DNA of 64,000 nt from Paragordius varius (taxonomy: Eukaryota > Nematomorpha): positions 13,826,001-13,890,000 of the forward strand of contig OZ176051.1 in NCBI GenBank assembly GCA_964247055.1. Direction: 5' to 3'. This document shows, piece by piece, positions 50,480 to 62,199 of this stretch. Under the pieces are notes generated by a model that was not told the origin of the DNA, made no database searches, and saw nothing but the letters and a program-made list of their open reading frames with translations. Positions within the stretch are counted from its first letter, which is position 1. The number at the start of each line of letters is the position of its first letter. The translations under genes and the position numbers were made by a program.

Positions 50480-51260
50480 ACAGTTTTGTGGTAAATGCTC
50501 CATACTAGAAAATTGCAAAATCGCACACTTTTTAAATATATTTTGGAAAAAAAAATGTTTTTAGGGTTGCGAAAGTTTCATTTTTTTTCTAAAATAGGGA
50601 ATTCTCTTTAAAACGCAAAAATGCCGACATTACGCCATAAATTTTAAGTTTTGTCAACTAAAAATATTTTTTTAAAAAAATCGCTACTTTTTTCTAAAGT
50701 TAAATTTTAGCAAAGAAGCGTAAACTCTTTACGTAATAAAACACGTTTTTATAATTTAATGATGCTGAATATTTCTATAACCTCATGATTAGAATACTCG
50801 TTCGTTTTCAAAAATGTTATTGTGTTTTTTTAAATTCACCAAAATTTTATGCAAACGAACATTTGAATTAAAATTCTGAAGCGAAGATAGAATAATATAG
50901 AAAAAATGTTTTTAATAGACTTAAATCGTTTTAAACCGTTTTGATCATGAACAAAATAGTATGAAGGACAGCTTTAACAAAATTTTGCTTAAAAAAAATA
51001 TTTTTAGTTATATCAAAATTTAGCATATATTTAAAAGTTTTATCGCGCAATCCCGGCATTTTTGCGTTTTCAAGAGCCCTTATAGAAAAGAGAAAAAAAT
51101 TGGGACTTTCGGTGAGCTTTGAAAGTATTGTTTTTCTTTTTATGTTATCTCTAATATTTTTTGTGGTATTTTGGGAATAAAGTCTTTAGCTTTCGCCCAA
51201 AAAATTAATGTTACCAAATTTTGCAATTCTGATATGGGGGCACAAAAGTGTACATAAATA
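50480..51260. repeat. Element with long imperfect inverted arms
   Basis: The left arm (about 50500-50700, containing 'gcaaaaatgccgacattacg') is mirrored by the right arm (about 51000-51240, containing 'cgcaatcccggcatttttgc'). No coding motif. Probably an old palindromic transposon; ends not resolved. Confidence 0.5.
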
Positions 51261-52001
51261 TTACTGGTCAGGGCCAAAACCAAAAGCACAATGATAATCC
51301 TGATACATATTCGTATCAGAATATATATTTAATCATGTTATTTTCTGGACACTTGTGTGGTATTTTGAAGCATGTAAGTACGGTATTAAAACATGATTTT
51401 AATAAATCTTTACAATTGTGTGATGCTGTTTTTATTACCTTAGAATTTTAAATTAATGGTTCGTTTGCTTTATTCAGGTGAAATTTTATGAAAAAAACAC
51501 CATTTATATTAAATTTAAATTTGAGGACGAATCAATTTAAAAAATTCTGGGGCGGCAAAAAATTTCAACATTATTATTATATATAAAATTGTTTTTTAAT
51601 ATTAAGCATATACCCTTTTCATCATGTATTAGATAAGTATAAAGGCTTCAGCAATATTGAGTTTGATTTTTTTTTAAAAAAAATATGTATTTTGGATGCC
51701 ATAATCTATCATATATTTATTATTTTATTGAAAAATCTTGGCATTTTTGATATTTTAAGGAACTAGTGTATTAGGGGGTAAAAAAATGGATATTTAGATG
51801 CCTCATATCTACATTTAATAAAATATAATTCTTTATATTATAGTGTATTATATATTTTAATGACATATTTTGGAACAAAGCATTAATCTTTTACTAAAAA
51901 AATTAATATTATGTAATTTTGCGATTTTTCGATAGAGAGCAAATATTTAATAAAACTCGAGCTTTTTCTCCAAAATGTATAAGAATGACATATTTATGAA
52001 T
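51261..52001. other. A/T-rich stretch, nothing recognised
   Basis: No exon, RNA gene or well-kept repeat seen. An open frame at 51248-51451 shows no family motif. Confidence 0.4.
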
Positions 52002-52581
52002 TTAACACTTGGATACAACGCACTCATTTTAGTCCTTGGATTCAAATTGCGGCAGTTAGATACCCCTAAAATCAAATACTTTAAAAAATATGGAAGGAAT
52101 CGAAACCATGGCAAAATTTTGCACTTATATAACATAAATAAACCTAAATTAAAAAAAAAATTTATTCGAAAATATTTGATATTAAATATTTTAAGCTAAA
52201 ACCTAAAGGTAAAAATTTCGTCAACGTGACATGTGTCAAATGGTAAAATTAAAAATAAATACAAAATAAACCGCTTTTTCTATTTCTATCAATGTTAGAT
52301 GTAATTTATATTAAAATTTAGCTTTAGTTCTACTCTTAAAATTAAATGAAAACGATATTTTGCAGAAATTTTTAAAATAAAAATGGCGTTGAAGTAGTTT
52401 GAGATGGAACTTTTTTTTCAAAACAAAATTTTATCAAGATATTTTGGCATATTTATATAATTTTCATCAGGATAGAAGCATAAATTAAAGTTTGGACCGT
52501 TTCCTTCAGTAGTTTTTTAAAAATCCTAACTCAAATTTAGTCTGGGGTATTTAGATACCCCAATTTGAATTGAAATGTTAA
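52002..52581 (+). mobile_element. MITE family D, copy 3
   Basis: Starts ttaacacttggatacaacg and ends 'ccccaatttgaattgaaatg' plus 'ttaaa'. Same length and inner landmarks as 15193-15772. It lies about 240 bp upstream of the MRTO4 start codon. Confidence 0.7.
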
Positions 52582-52823
52582 ATATATATATATATATATA
52601 TATATTATGTATATTTATTTACACCTGCCGCGCAGTGTTACTATTAAAATTAATCTGCTAAGGATTATATATTTCACTATATTTTTATAGTGAATACCAA
52701 TTAATCATAAACAAGTCAAGTATTAAAATATTACCCAAGTCGGCAAAAAATGAAAAGTTTATAAACGTTTTAAAAAATGTCACATCCAATAAACTAGAAG
52801 GACCACTATTTTACGAACGGTTC

Positions 52824-53694
52824 ATGCCGAAATCAAAGCGTAATAAGCAAGGTTAGCTTATAATTTATAATTAAGTTTCCTTAACCAAAGTTACAAAAAA
52901 GGGATTGCCATTTAAACAAAAGTTGTTTGAACAAGTTGAAATAATATAATATTAGATTCAATCTCACGTTGAAAATTTTCCTTACATATATTTAATTAAA
53001 TGTTACAATGTTAAAAATGTTCAACTCAAAGATTTACGGGAAGAATGGAAACCAAGCAAGTATATTTTTTCTCTATTTTATAGATTTTTATTTTGTAAAA
53101 ACTCGCTTGTTTCTGTGGCTTTTGGTAAATCGATAGAGTCTGAATATAAAAAAGGGTTGTCCATTCTTACCAACAAATTGCAAGGTCAATGTGGACTTTT
53201 ATTTACAGATAAAACGCCTGACATTGTTTCTGAGTATTTTTTTTTTCATATAAATTTTTATAGATATTTTCAAAACTTTTCTCATGACAATTTTGCGCGA
53301 TATAAATTGTCCTCACCTAAAACCATTGTGATTCCCCAAGGAGTTTTGCCTGATTTATCTCACGTTCACTTTAAATTTTTGGAAAATCTTAGTTTACCTG
53401 TTAAACTTGAAAAAAGTTTTTTTGTTATTTATAATAACGCATTTTAGATAAAATAATTTTTACCGAAAATTACACACTTTGCATGGAAGGAGAAAAGTTA
53501 ACCATCGATCAAGCCAAATTATTAGTAATTATATATGTACTCTAAATTTTATTAATTTTGGCTTATCACAAAAACATGTTACATTAGTTTTTCGAAAATT
53601 GAAAATAAAAATGTTGTTTTTACATCAGAAAAGTTATAACGATAAGCGTCTTGTTTTAAGCTGTATTATATATATGGTCTGTTGTCATAAATAA
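52824..53694 (+). CDS. MRTO4: mRNA turnover protein 4 (MRTO4), ribosomal P0-like pre-60S factor, cut by micro-introns
   Basis: Nuclear/nucleolar paralogue of ribosomal stalk protein P0 that holds the P0 site on pre-60S subunits. Exons: 52824-52851, 52876-52934, 52956-53059, 53084-53233, 53264-53415, 53448-53524, then an unresolved tail. Introns are 24, 21, 24, 30 and 32 nt, all GT-AG. Joined, they read 190 codons that align with human MRTO4 almost without gaps: MPKSKRNKQVSLTKVTKKG, KNVQLKDLREEWKPSK, QGQCGLLFTDKTPDIVSE, then CMEGEKLTIDQAKLL. The 30-nt intron is a multiple of three without a stop, so it can be mistaken for coding. After 53524 the expected FGLSQKHVTL segment lies near 53556 in another frame with no AG in between; the junction and stop (about 53694) are uncertain. 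A further 42-nt intron at 53587-53628 is possible. The start matches the family's MPKSKR. Confidence 0.85.
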
Positions 53695-53868
53695 TTTATA
53701 TACATAGTATATATATATATTATATTCTATAAAACACCATATATTAATCATTTAATTTAAGATGATTTATCTTATCTTTTTTGATATTTGATATTCTCCA
53801 TATAAAAACTATAACTTTAAAAGTAAAATATTTTAAATGAATGAAAAGGTGTTAGATTTAATTTTTAC

Positions 53869-54582
53869 CTGATAGAGTTTAACATCACAAGGGCCAACGT
53901 GCGACCCTTCGATTCCCTGTGCTGCCCATGAAAAAAATTAAAACAAACCCAATTAAAATCATAATTTGCAAAAATAGTAAAATTATCATTGATCGACATA
54001 AGGTTAATCGAACAATATGTTTTTTTCTCAGAATGAATTTTCAGTATTTCGATAAATTATATGTATTTAATATAAACATATATTATTACAGAATGTAGTT
54101 TAAATTAATCATAAATACACCATCTTTAATATCTGTCATTAATTTAAATTTTAATCGCAAACATGCACATGATCATTCAAAAAATTAATTTATTACACGA
54201 TGTAATCTACATCTCTATTTTTACTTTAGGAAATATATATAGTTTTTAAAATTTAACTATAGCCATTATTGAATATTTGGGTATTTTAATTGGATGATCT
54301 TATTGATATTATGAATGGTTAAATATTTCGATTCCTTATGCCGACAGGAATGAAATATTATGTTGGCATAATTTGAATGATATCTAAAGAAAAAAGGGCA
54401 GTAAATTATTTTAATCAATCAAAATATTGAAAAGTTGAATGATAGCTTTTTTTACTGCAGGATGATATATTATATATATTCATAAAAATCATTACCAGTT
54501 TAACTAAGAGTACACGTGTTAAAGAAAAAAATATACGCAGACGATTGTATTTGATACATACCCCATTTTGTTCATCTGACAT
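53869..54582 (-). other. Candidate start of an unidentified gene (two exons)
   Basis: Exon 1 would be ATG TCA GAT GAA CAA AAT GGG at 54582-54562 with donor GTATGT. A later segment at 53921-53869 (or from 53916) is bounded by CAG and GTAAAA, stays open, and is clearly less A/T-rich than its surroundings. The latter start gives GIEGSHVGPCDVKLYQ. I do not recognise the product and cannot find a continuation, so this may be a noncoding transcript or nothing. Confidence 0.2.
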
Positions 54583-56485
54583 TAAACGATAAATAAACAC
54601 ACAAGTTAAGTTTACCAAATTTATCATTCAGGAATCTTATTGAATTATGTTTACGGACGAAACATTTGCGACACGCATTGTTATTAGAGAAAAAGGCTGT
54701 TGAAAGTTATACCTTGCTACTAAAACACAGCACACTCTATTAATTATAAATAAAACATGGTGAGTTTTAAATATCAAACGTTTTAAATCCATTTAAAAGA
54801 GTGGGGGCGCTCACCTAAATCATACAACAGCTAAAACGCTAAAGTGCAGGAGTTGTCTGATAATGGTATGGGAAAGACGAACAATCTCGATAAATCGATC
54901 CCATACAATTTGGAAAAACGTCTAATTGAAAATTGCACAGACTTGTAATATCCTGCTCACACGTTACGTAAAGAATTCATTTGCATCGGATTGGGATGAG
55001 TAATTGTTTTATTTGACTTAAGGGAAAAAATTGTGGTTTTTATGTCAATCCGTTACATCCACATAAAACCAAATAGCATAAGAGAACGGTATTGAGTATA
55101 ATCGACTTATCGATTCCCGACAATCGCCAACAAATACCTAATTAAAACCATGTAATTGAAAAAAATAATCTGAAATTGAAAAAATATGGCAAAACGAATT
55201 CGCTACATCACAATGCTTCATCTCGACAGCAAAATCAGTAACAGAGATTTTTGTTCGTTTGCGCATTTACTTTCCTGACCTGGCACTATCTCACTAATAC
55301 AACTTAGCAATGCGCCTATCATTCCTCAGATTGTATCATTTGGATATTACCCGAGATAGCGAAATGTCTAAAACCGATATATACATTTTAGTTATTCGTT
55401 AAAAACTTATGTTCACACATGGTATATCCGTATTTCTTTTAACTCATAAAAATATTTTTTCCTTGTTTTATGTCAATTATATTTCCTATTGCAGAAACTG
55501 TTCAACAAACCCGTAGCGCAATTCAAAATCGCAGTTTTGGGTTATTGGTCGGCTCAGGAAGCAAGTTATGTGGATATGTAATGAAAAAACAATGTAATAA
55601 ATTTAAACATGTTCTTACATCTATTCATATCATATTACATGCATAAACATTTATGGGGGGCACATTCTCTTATTGATTTTTTGGCTAAGCGATGTTATAA
55701 AAAATGTATTTCACATTTTTTTCTTATTATATTTTACATTTTATCGATTTCTCTCATGTGTAAATAAATAAATGTTGTACTAAACTAAGAAATATATAAC
55801 ACAGGAGGAATTTTAACTAAACGTAGACGGCTAAGAGTTCCGTTTTTATGGTGTTGCGCAAATATTTAATATTCAATTATTTAGAAATTGTGTGGTGAAA
55901 GAGACATCATATAATCCTCATTTCCTTCCTTGTGATTTTAGTTGTAATTTATTTTTTTAATGTATAATGTTTATATTTATGTGTGGTGGGGTGTTTGGAT
56001 GCTTACAAAATATGAATCAAAAATATATATATATATGTATATAAAAGTGTAGTGATATAATAATAAGAATAATATGGATATTAAGTTTAATAATATACAG
56101 CTAAGGTATGTATGTATATATATAAAGTTATAAAGATACATAGTTTGTGTTCTCGTTAATTAAAGCTATATTCATCTCATCACCAAATTAGGAATATATT
56201 GTAATTAGACAGACAAACAGAAGAGTTTTTATTAAATGAATTAATGGGGATATTAAGTTTGGTTTTTGGTGAAAATATAAATATTACACATTCATTTCAA
56301 AAATAAAGGCAAGGTAGGGTCTATTTAAACATGTACAATATAGCAGGAGAAAATAAACTATTACAAATGAATAACCAAAATATCACATGGTGTGCACATT
56401 AAACATTAAAGAGAAAAGCTATATATGGCAACAGAACATAATCTTATTTAAGGCGCAAAAAAGTTAACTAATCAGAGATTACAAA

Positions 56486-56491
56486 TTTATT
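56486..56491 (-). terminator. Candidate 14-3-3 polyadenylation signal
   Basis: AATAAA on the minus strand 150 nt after the stop codon. Weak support, because the hexamer is frequent here. Confidence 0.3.
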
Positions 56492-56640
56492 AATGATGGT
56501 GTGTAGGTTGTTGTTATATATAGGTAGGAAGAATATTATTATGATTATTAATGATAATTAATAAAATAAATGATACAGGCAACGAATATATAGTGGGTAA
56601 AATTAGCAGCAGCAGAGAGAATGAATATTGTCAAACAATT

Positions 56641-57521
56641 TTAATTTGGTTCTGGGTTATTTTCGTCTTCAGGGTCATTTCCGGCATCCGAGGTCCAAAG
56701 CTAAATGATATAAGTTATACATAAATTAATCAAAAGAACGCCTTAAAATAAAAAATAAATGTAAAGTTTTTTTTAAAAAAGTATACCGTTAAGTTATCCC
56801 TCAAAAGCTGCATAATTAATGTGCTATCTTTATAAGAATCCTCATTCAAAGTATCCAACTCAGCAATGGCGTCATCAAAAGCCTGTTTGGCCAGCTGACA
56901 AGCCTTATCAGGCGAATTCAAAATTTCATAGTAAAAAACTGAAAAGTTAAGAGCCAATCCCAAACGAATAGGATGAGTTGGTTGCATCTTTTCCTTACTA
57001 ATTTCAAATGCTTCTTGATATGCCTTTTGCGAATTATCGACAATTTCTGAAACATTAAAGAAAAAATGAACCTGAACGATTTTCCCCAGTTGCTACTTCA
57101 GCCAAGTATCGGTAATAATCACCCTTCATTTTGAGGTAAAACACTTTGCTTTCCGGATTTTGGGCTTTGGGTATAAGGTATTTATCCAATAAACCCTAAA
57201 TATTATGAGTCATAATAGTACCAAGACGTCATAGCAAATTTCCGATAATTCTTTTTCAACCTTCTCGCGATAACTTTTGGCCATTTGTTGTTTGGATTCG
57301 CTGTTTTCTGCCTTTTGCTCAATACTGGAAATAACTCTCCAACTGCTACGTCGGGCACCAACAACATTTTTGTAAGCGACAGATAACAAATTTCTTTCTT
57401 CATTTGTCAACTCCTCTCCCGTTTCTGTAACGGCTTTCATAGCCTGAGCCATATCATCGTATCTTTCAGCTTGTTCGGCTAATTTGGCTTTTTGCACCAA
57501 TTCTTCTTTGTTAGATGTCAT
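56641..57521 (-). CDS. 14-3-3 protein, 4 exons
   Basis: Dimeric adaptor that binds phosphoserine/phosphothreonine motifs in the cytosol. Exons: 57521-57222, 57195-57072, 57046-56787, 56700-56641; introns 26, 25 and 86 nt, all GT-AG. The joined frame is 247 residues, the usual length. Visible hallmarks: [19 protein letters not shown] (dimer interface), [18 protein letters not shown] with the binding lysine/arginine region, [11 protein letters not shown] with the Arg-Tyr pair, [12 protein letters not shown], and [18 protein letters not shown]. The C-terminal tail is acidic ([11 protein letters not shown]). Reading through the 26-nt intron meets a stop within four codons, and reading through the 25-nt intron also stops, so splicing is required. 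The start is the first ATG; a 'cattacag' just upstream suggests a 5' leader intron. Isoform class was not decided, though it looks zeta/beta-like. Confidence 0.95.
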
Positions 57522-57680
57522 TGTTGTTAATCTGTAATGATATAATAATATTTAAAACAAGTTATGTTTGATATCTATTATTTAACCTTATATAATATTT
57601 AGTGTAAAACAAAATTTACTTGGTAAAAGAATGTTACGAGTATATAGGAAACAGATGAAAATAACAGCACAATTAAATTA

Positions 57681-57688
57681 TGACGTCA
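57681..57688. promoter_or_regulatory. Full CRE palindrome upstream of 14-3-3
   Basis: TGACGTCA, the CREB/ATF site, 160 bp upstream of the 14-3-3 start codon. An 8-bp perfect consensus with four G/C is unlikely by chance in this composition. Function is inferred. Confidence 0.55.
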
Positions 57689-57690
57689 GT

Positions 57691-57704
57691 GTTACCGTGG
57701 TAAC
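57691..57704. promoter_or_regulatory. RFX X-box-like palindrome upstream of 14-3-3
   Basis: GTTACCGTGGTAAC, close to the RFX X-box consensus (GTTNCCATGGNAAC), two bases from the CRE. The CRE/X-box pairing is known from other promoters. That it drives 14-3-3 is inferred from position. Confidence 0.5.
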
Positions 57705-58004
57705 GATAAATGCTTAAATTATTTAATGGTTACAATCTATCTCATTTTTATATCAAATTTAAAAATTATTATAAAACATGCATGTGATTGCAATGTATTG
57801 TGAGATAAATTTGATAAGTTTGCAAATACGACTTTACACTGTAGTTATATGTTAAATAATGTTTTAATAGGTATTATTAACAATTTTTGAAAGACTAAAA
57901 ATTTAGTTCAAATATACTGCCGCAAATGAAAATGCATCGATTGGATGGATATATACAATAGATACGAAATTCGTCATTTTCATGATCTTGACCCGCTTTA
58001 TTAT

Positions 58005-58334
58005 CTAGGTACCCCAAATATTTAAGTTGGTATTAATAAACTAAAAAAAGAAAAGATACCAATTTATGCGTATTCTGTTATCCTAATAAAAATTATATGT
58101 ATAGGCTTAAATATTTATATAAAATTAAGGTTTGAAAATAATTCATATTAAAATAAGTAATATCAAGTATTTTTGAATAATATATATTTTGGTTTAATAA
58201 TGTTATATAAGTGCAAAATTTTGCCATGGTTTCGATTTCCATATTTTTGAAGATTATTTTAAACAGGCCTGAGGTATTTAACTACCCCAATTTGAATCGA
58301 AGGACTAAAATGAATGTGTTTTATCCAAGTGTTA
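58005..58334 (-). mobile_element. MITE family D, partial copy
   Basis: Shares the outer 'tgttttatccaagtgttaatt' end and the 'gtgcaaaattttgccatggt' landmark, but about 250 bp of the middle is missing. Confidence 0.55.
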
Positions 58335-60047
58335 ATTAAGTTATTTTATGAAAAGGTAAACGCTCCGTTCAAAAAAACACTCAAATATACTAAAATACCA
58401 TGTAAAAAAACAAACATATACTTTTATTCTTTAGATAAAATTAAGGCAAAATTAAGAAATTGCCCGATAATTTTAAATATATGCTAAGTTTCAATGACAA
58501 AAAGTGTTTTTCCCGAAAGAAATAATATTCTGCTTAAATTTAATTTATATCTCTAAAGTAGCATGGTGGGAACAGTATTAATACATTCATCCAGAGAGTT
58601 CGATTATGCTGATTTCGCGAGAGAATTTTGATTAATATATTCCTGTTTTCAAATTTTTGTTATAATCCTTTTTTGAAAAACCCAAATTTTATAAACAGGC
58701 TTTAAAAATTCTTAGGGAACAGAAATGTTCATCAACAACGAAATATATAGATATCATCTTAAAACGTTTACCGTTTGCCTTATGCCTCAAAATAGTATGA
58801 AATACTTTTAACAAATTTTACTAAAATTAAAATTTTGAGCAAAACATCCATTTTTTTGGAAGAACAGTTTTAATGTCTAATCATAGACTTTTGGAGACCA
58901 CATCCAAAAAGTATTTTATAAAAATGTTGTTTTTCTTTTTATATGCAGTTTATGATATATTTTAGAGATTACGGAAATAACAAATTTGTATCTAAACTAC
59001 TTGATAATTATAAATCAAATAAATTTCAACAAAACTATTATTTTAGTAGATGGAATAAATATTTAACTTTAAAAAATGATCAAATTTTTACTGAAATACC
59101 ATTAATTTATTTTGTATTAATTTTAAGTTTTTGATGCCTACTTAAAAATAAAACTTTGAAAAAGATCAAATTTTTAATATAATATCATAAATTTATTTTT
59201 TGTTAATTTAGATTTCAAAGCCACTTTTGCAAAGGCCCTGAGTGAAAGGGCACTTTGCCTAAATGTTGCGATGAAGTTGAGATTGTTATTGAAGGAATGG
59301 CTGCATTCATAAGCGGTTTGACCGGTCCAAAACCCAATTCAATGTGCAATTAGAGCGGAAAATAAAATATAAACGAATTAAAATAGGCTGTACCGCAAAA
59401 GACACCATTTTTTTTACAAATGACAGTTATTTTAACAGGGGATACTCTAAATTCTACAATAAATTTTTTGTATATCAAAAATATTTAATTTATACATGCA
59501 TAAAAATTATATTTTTTTAAAACTTTAAAAAGCAGTACAAAAGTGCAGTTTTTTTCGATATCCCATGCTGTACTGCGAAAAACAACCTATGTGGTCACAT
59601 CATTCTAAAGTCTAAAATTGGGACAGCTCCAAAACACGAATTAAAATATATCTAATTTTGCTGGTAAATTGTAGTCTGAAAGCTTTTTAAAGTTAATTAT
59701 TCACATTGTCTAATTATAATTATACATGACTGTTGCATCGATATAAAAAATTGAAAACCAGGATTTATTTACAATTATATTTTTTAGAAAATTTATTTAG
59801 TATAATGCGCCTAAGCTAAGGAATTGGGCTTAATCTTTAATTTCCTATTAAGATATTCTCAAATCTCTCGGGAATCAAATTACCCTAAAAGGCCATGGAG
59901 TGTTAAGTATAATATTCATTAAACAGAAAAGTGAATTATGTATTATTTTTTATTTAACAGACACATGTCATTTGATATCTTTACTTTATAGTTTTTCCTG
60001 AAAAACGTAATATTATTTATATAAAATCATTTTATTTTTCGGTGCAT

Positions 60048-60190
60048 CGATGTTATATAAGTGCAAACTTTTGCAATGGTTTTAATTAGTCCCATATTTG
60101 AAATATTTGATTTTAAACAGGGCTGGAGTTCCCAAGACCCCAATTCGAATGCAGAATAGGAACGAATGTGTTGTGGCCTGTCAAAGTAAA
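60048..60190 (-). mobile_element. MITE family D, terminal fragment
   Basis: Only one end remains: 'ataagtgcaaacttttgc', 'ttttaaacagggctgg' and 'gaacgaatgtgttgt'. Confidence 0.5.
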
Positions 60191-60547
60191 AGCATCTAAC
60201 ATTTTAGCAAAATAGGAAATTAAAATGAATCAATTACCCCAAAAGTGGTAACTATTTTATCTCATCCAAGGCTCGAAAAAGGAACTATTTCTGATGCATC
60301 AATCTATCAGAAAAATATTTTATCAGGGTTCACTATGTATATTACATCACAGTAAACAAAATTGGAGGGTAATATGATAAAAAATGTTCAAGGCATGTTT
60401 TAATTTTTCGTTACGAGTAAACTTAGAAGTTGTTTTTTTTACCTTTGTGGTATCATTCCATATGAATGGTAAAAATAGCGCACAATTGCCAAATTAAATT
60501 TGGTGCAAGCTTAACTCATTGCGACAGCTTAACTGCAGTGTTTAAGA

Positions 60548-60828
60548 GAGGGGTATTCAACTTGCGGCCCAGGAAAGTTTTAACAAATTACCAAATATAC
60601 TCAAGATTTCTTTGCGAAAATATTAACGATATCCTAGCAAGATTAATATTTGAACACGTTTTCCATATAAGTCTTTCCAAATTTTGACACTAAAAGGGCA
60701 TTTATACTTTCTTCGTTATTTTTTTGTTAGCTTCAAAACTATTATGATATTTATGAATAAATTTCAACAGATGCGACGTCATTTTGAGTCAAAAATATGG
60801 CCCATGAAGCCATTTGTGTTGGCCCCTG
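60548..60828. mobile_element. hAT-family MITE with 8-bp target duplication
   Basis: Ends GAGGGGTATTCAACTTGCGG and inverted 'ggcccctg'. Flanks gtttaaga (60540-60547) and gtctaaga (60829-60836) match at 7 of 8 positions, the duplication length expected of hAT. About 280 bp, no coding sequence. Confidence 0.75.
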
Positions 60829-62199
60829 GTCTAAGAATCAAATTCACTGTCTTTTTTTAAGCTTTTCGTATAACTGTAACCTCTATTACGGATATTATTT
60901 ACTATATCGAAAACCGTTTTAATTACGAAATTAATTCCTTAATATTACGGGCAGGAATAAATAAAATAATAATTGGCGTATAAACTGTAGTTTTTTAAAA
61001 AGAAAAAACTTTGTATTGACTTCTATTATAACGAACAACCATCCGTATATAAAAATATTATTTTCTATCATTAAAGTAATTAGACTAAGTACTAACACCT
61101 TCTTAATAATGTCAATCGAAATCTTAGATATTTCTCGTTAATTTTGATGTAATTACAAAATCTTGCAAATATAGCACACATTGTGGTGTAAAACAAATTA
61201 TAAGTACCACAATCAATATAAAAAACCAAAATATTTGTGATATCCTAGAGGTAAAAATGTATTTTAAATCTAAATTTAACATATCGTCTATGGATCGAGT
61301 ATATATTGTATAAAAATCCTAAAGTTTTTTACATGATTTTTACATATATAAGAGTGGAATCACTAATTATACGATTTTCTCCGCCTCAATATCGGTATAT
61401 CCATTTAAATATGTCTTGTACATTGTGGTATAAATATTCGACGTTAAAATTTAGAATAGAAAATATATTCGACGGTCTAAAACGAGATGGATGATACAAT
61501 AATAAGAGAATAGCAAAAGATCAACTAAAAGCGGAAGACGATATAGATAGAGTTCAATGGTCAGACAGGTTAAATGACTGTGCTCACGATTCAGAAATTA
61601 ATAAATTCTATCAAAACCGCAATTCAAAATTTATCATTTAAATATCTTTCTAACCAACCATTTAATAAAAGAATTAACTTGACTCAAAATAATTCAGGGC
61701 CACATAAAAGCACACTTAGCAAGGTTGAATAATTAGGAATAGAGAGACGTAAATGGGTAGCGCAGTCAATTGGACATTTTCCGATTGCCAATATCAAATC
61801 AACGTTTTAAAAGGTCGTTTGATTTATAATAAAGTATTTTTTTTATCTTTTACATTTTGTATTAATTTTAAGTGTTATAGCCATTCCATGAAACAATATA
61901 GTGGTGACAAGCTATTTTACTTGGAAAATATCCCTGTAGATATTGCATAATTAATATTAATCAGGCCAACTGTTAATATAACAATAACTTTTATATTTAG
62001 TTGTCTATTTTTACGAGATTCATGGGTAAAATATAATGATTCAATACAACCAGAAAAAGCTTATTGTTTTATACAATCAATCTATTTCAAACAAGAGAAA
62101 ACCCAAACGAATGGATTTTGTTGTATGTGTTGTGTTGTACTGCAATTATTGCACATTCATTTTTTGTTTGTTACTATCAGGGTATATAAAAATCTTTTG

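Larger units (their letters stand above)
53695..56640. other. Region between MRTO4 and 14-3-3
   Basis: Apart from the two candidate minus-strand exons at 53.87-54.58 kb, I see no coding segment. 54.8-55.4 kb is somewhat less A/T-rich but shows no conserved motif or tRNA-like fold that I can identify. The right end should hold the 14-3-3 3' untranslated region. Confidence 0.4.

Noticed and set aside
53115-53447. MRTO4 read as one 110-residue exon
   Set aside because: This frame includes a 30-nt micro-intron (53234-53263) and runs into a 32-nt one. Removing both gives gap-free alignment to the family.
54800-55400. Less A/T-rich stretch considered as an RNA gene or ancient exon cluster
   Set aside because: No tRNA-like arms, snRNA motifs or sustained open frame could be identified by eye.
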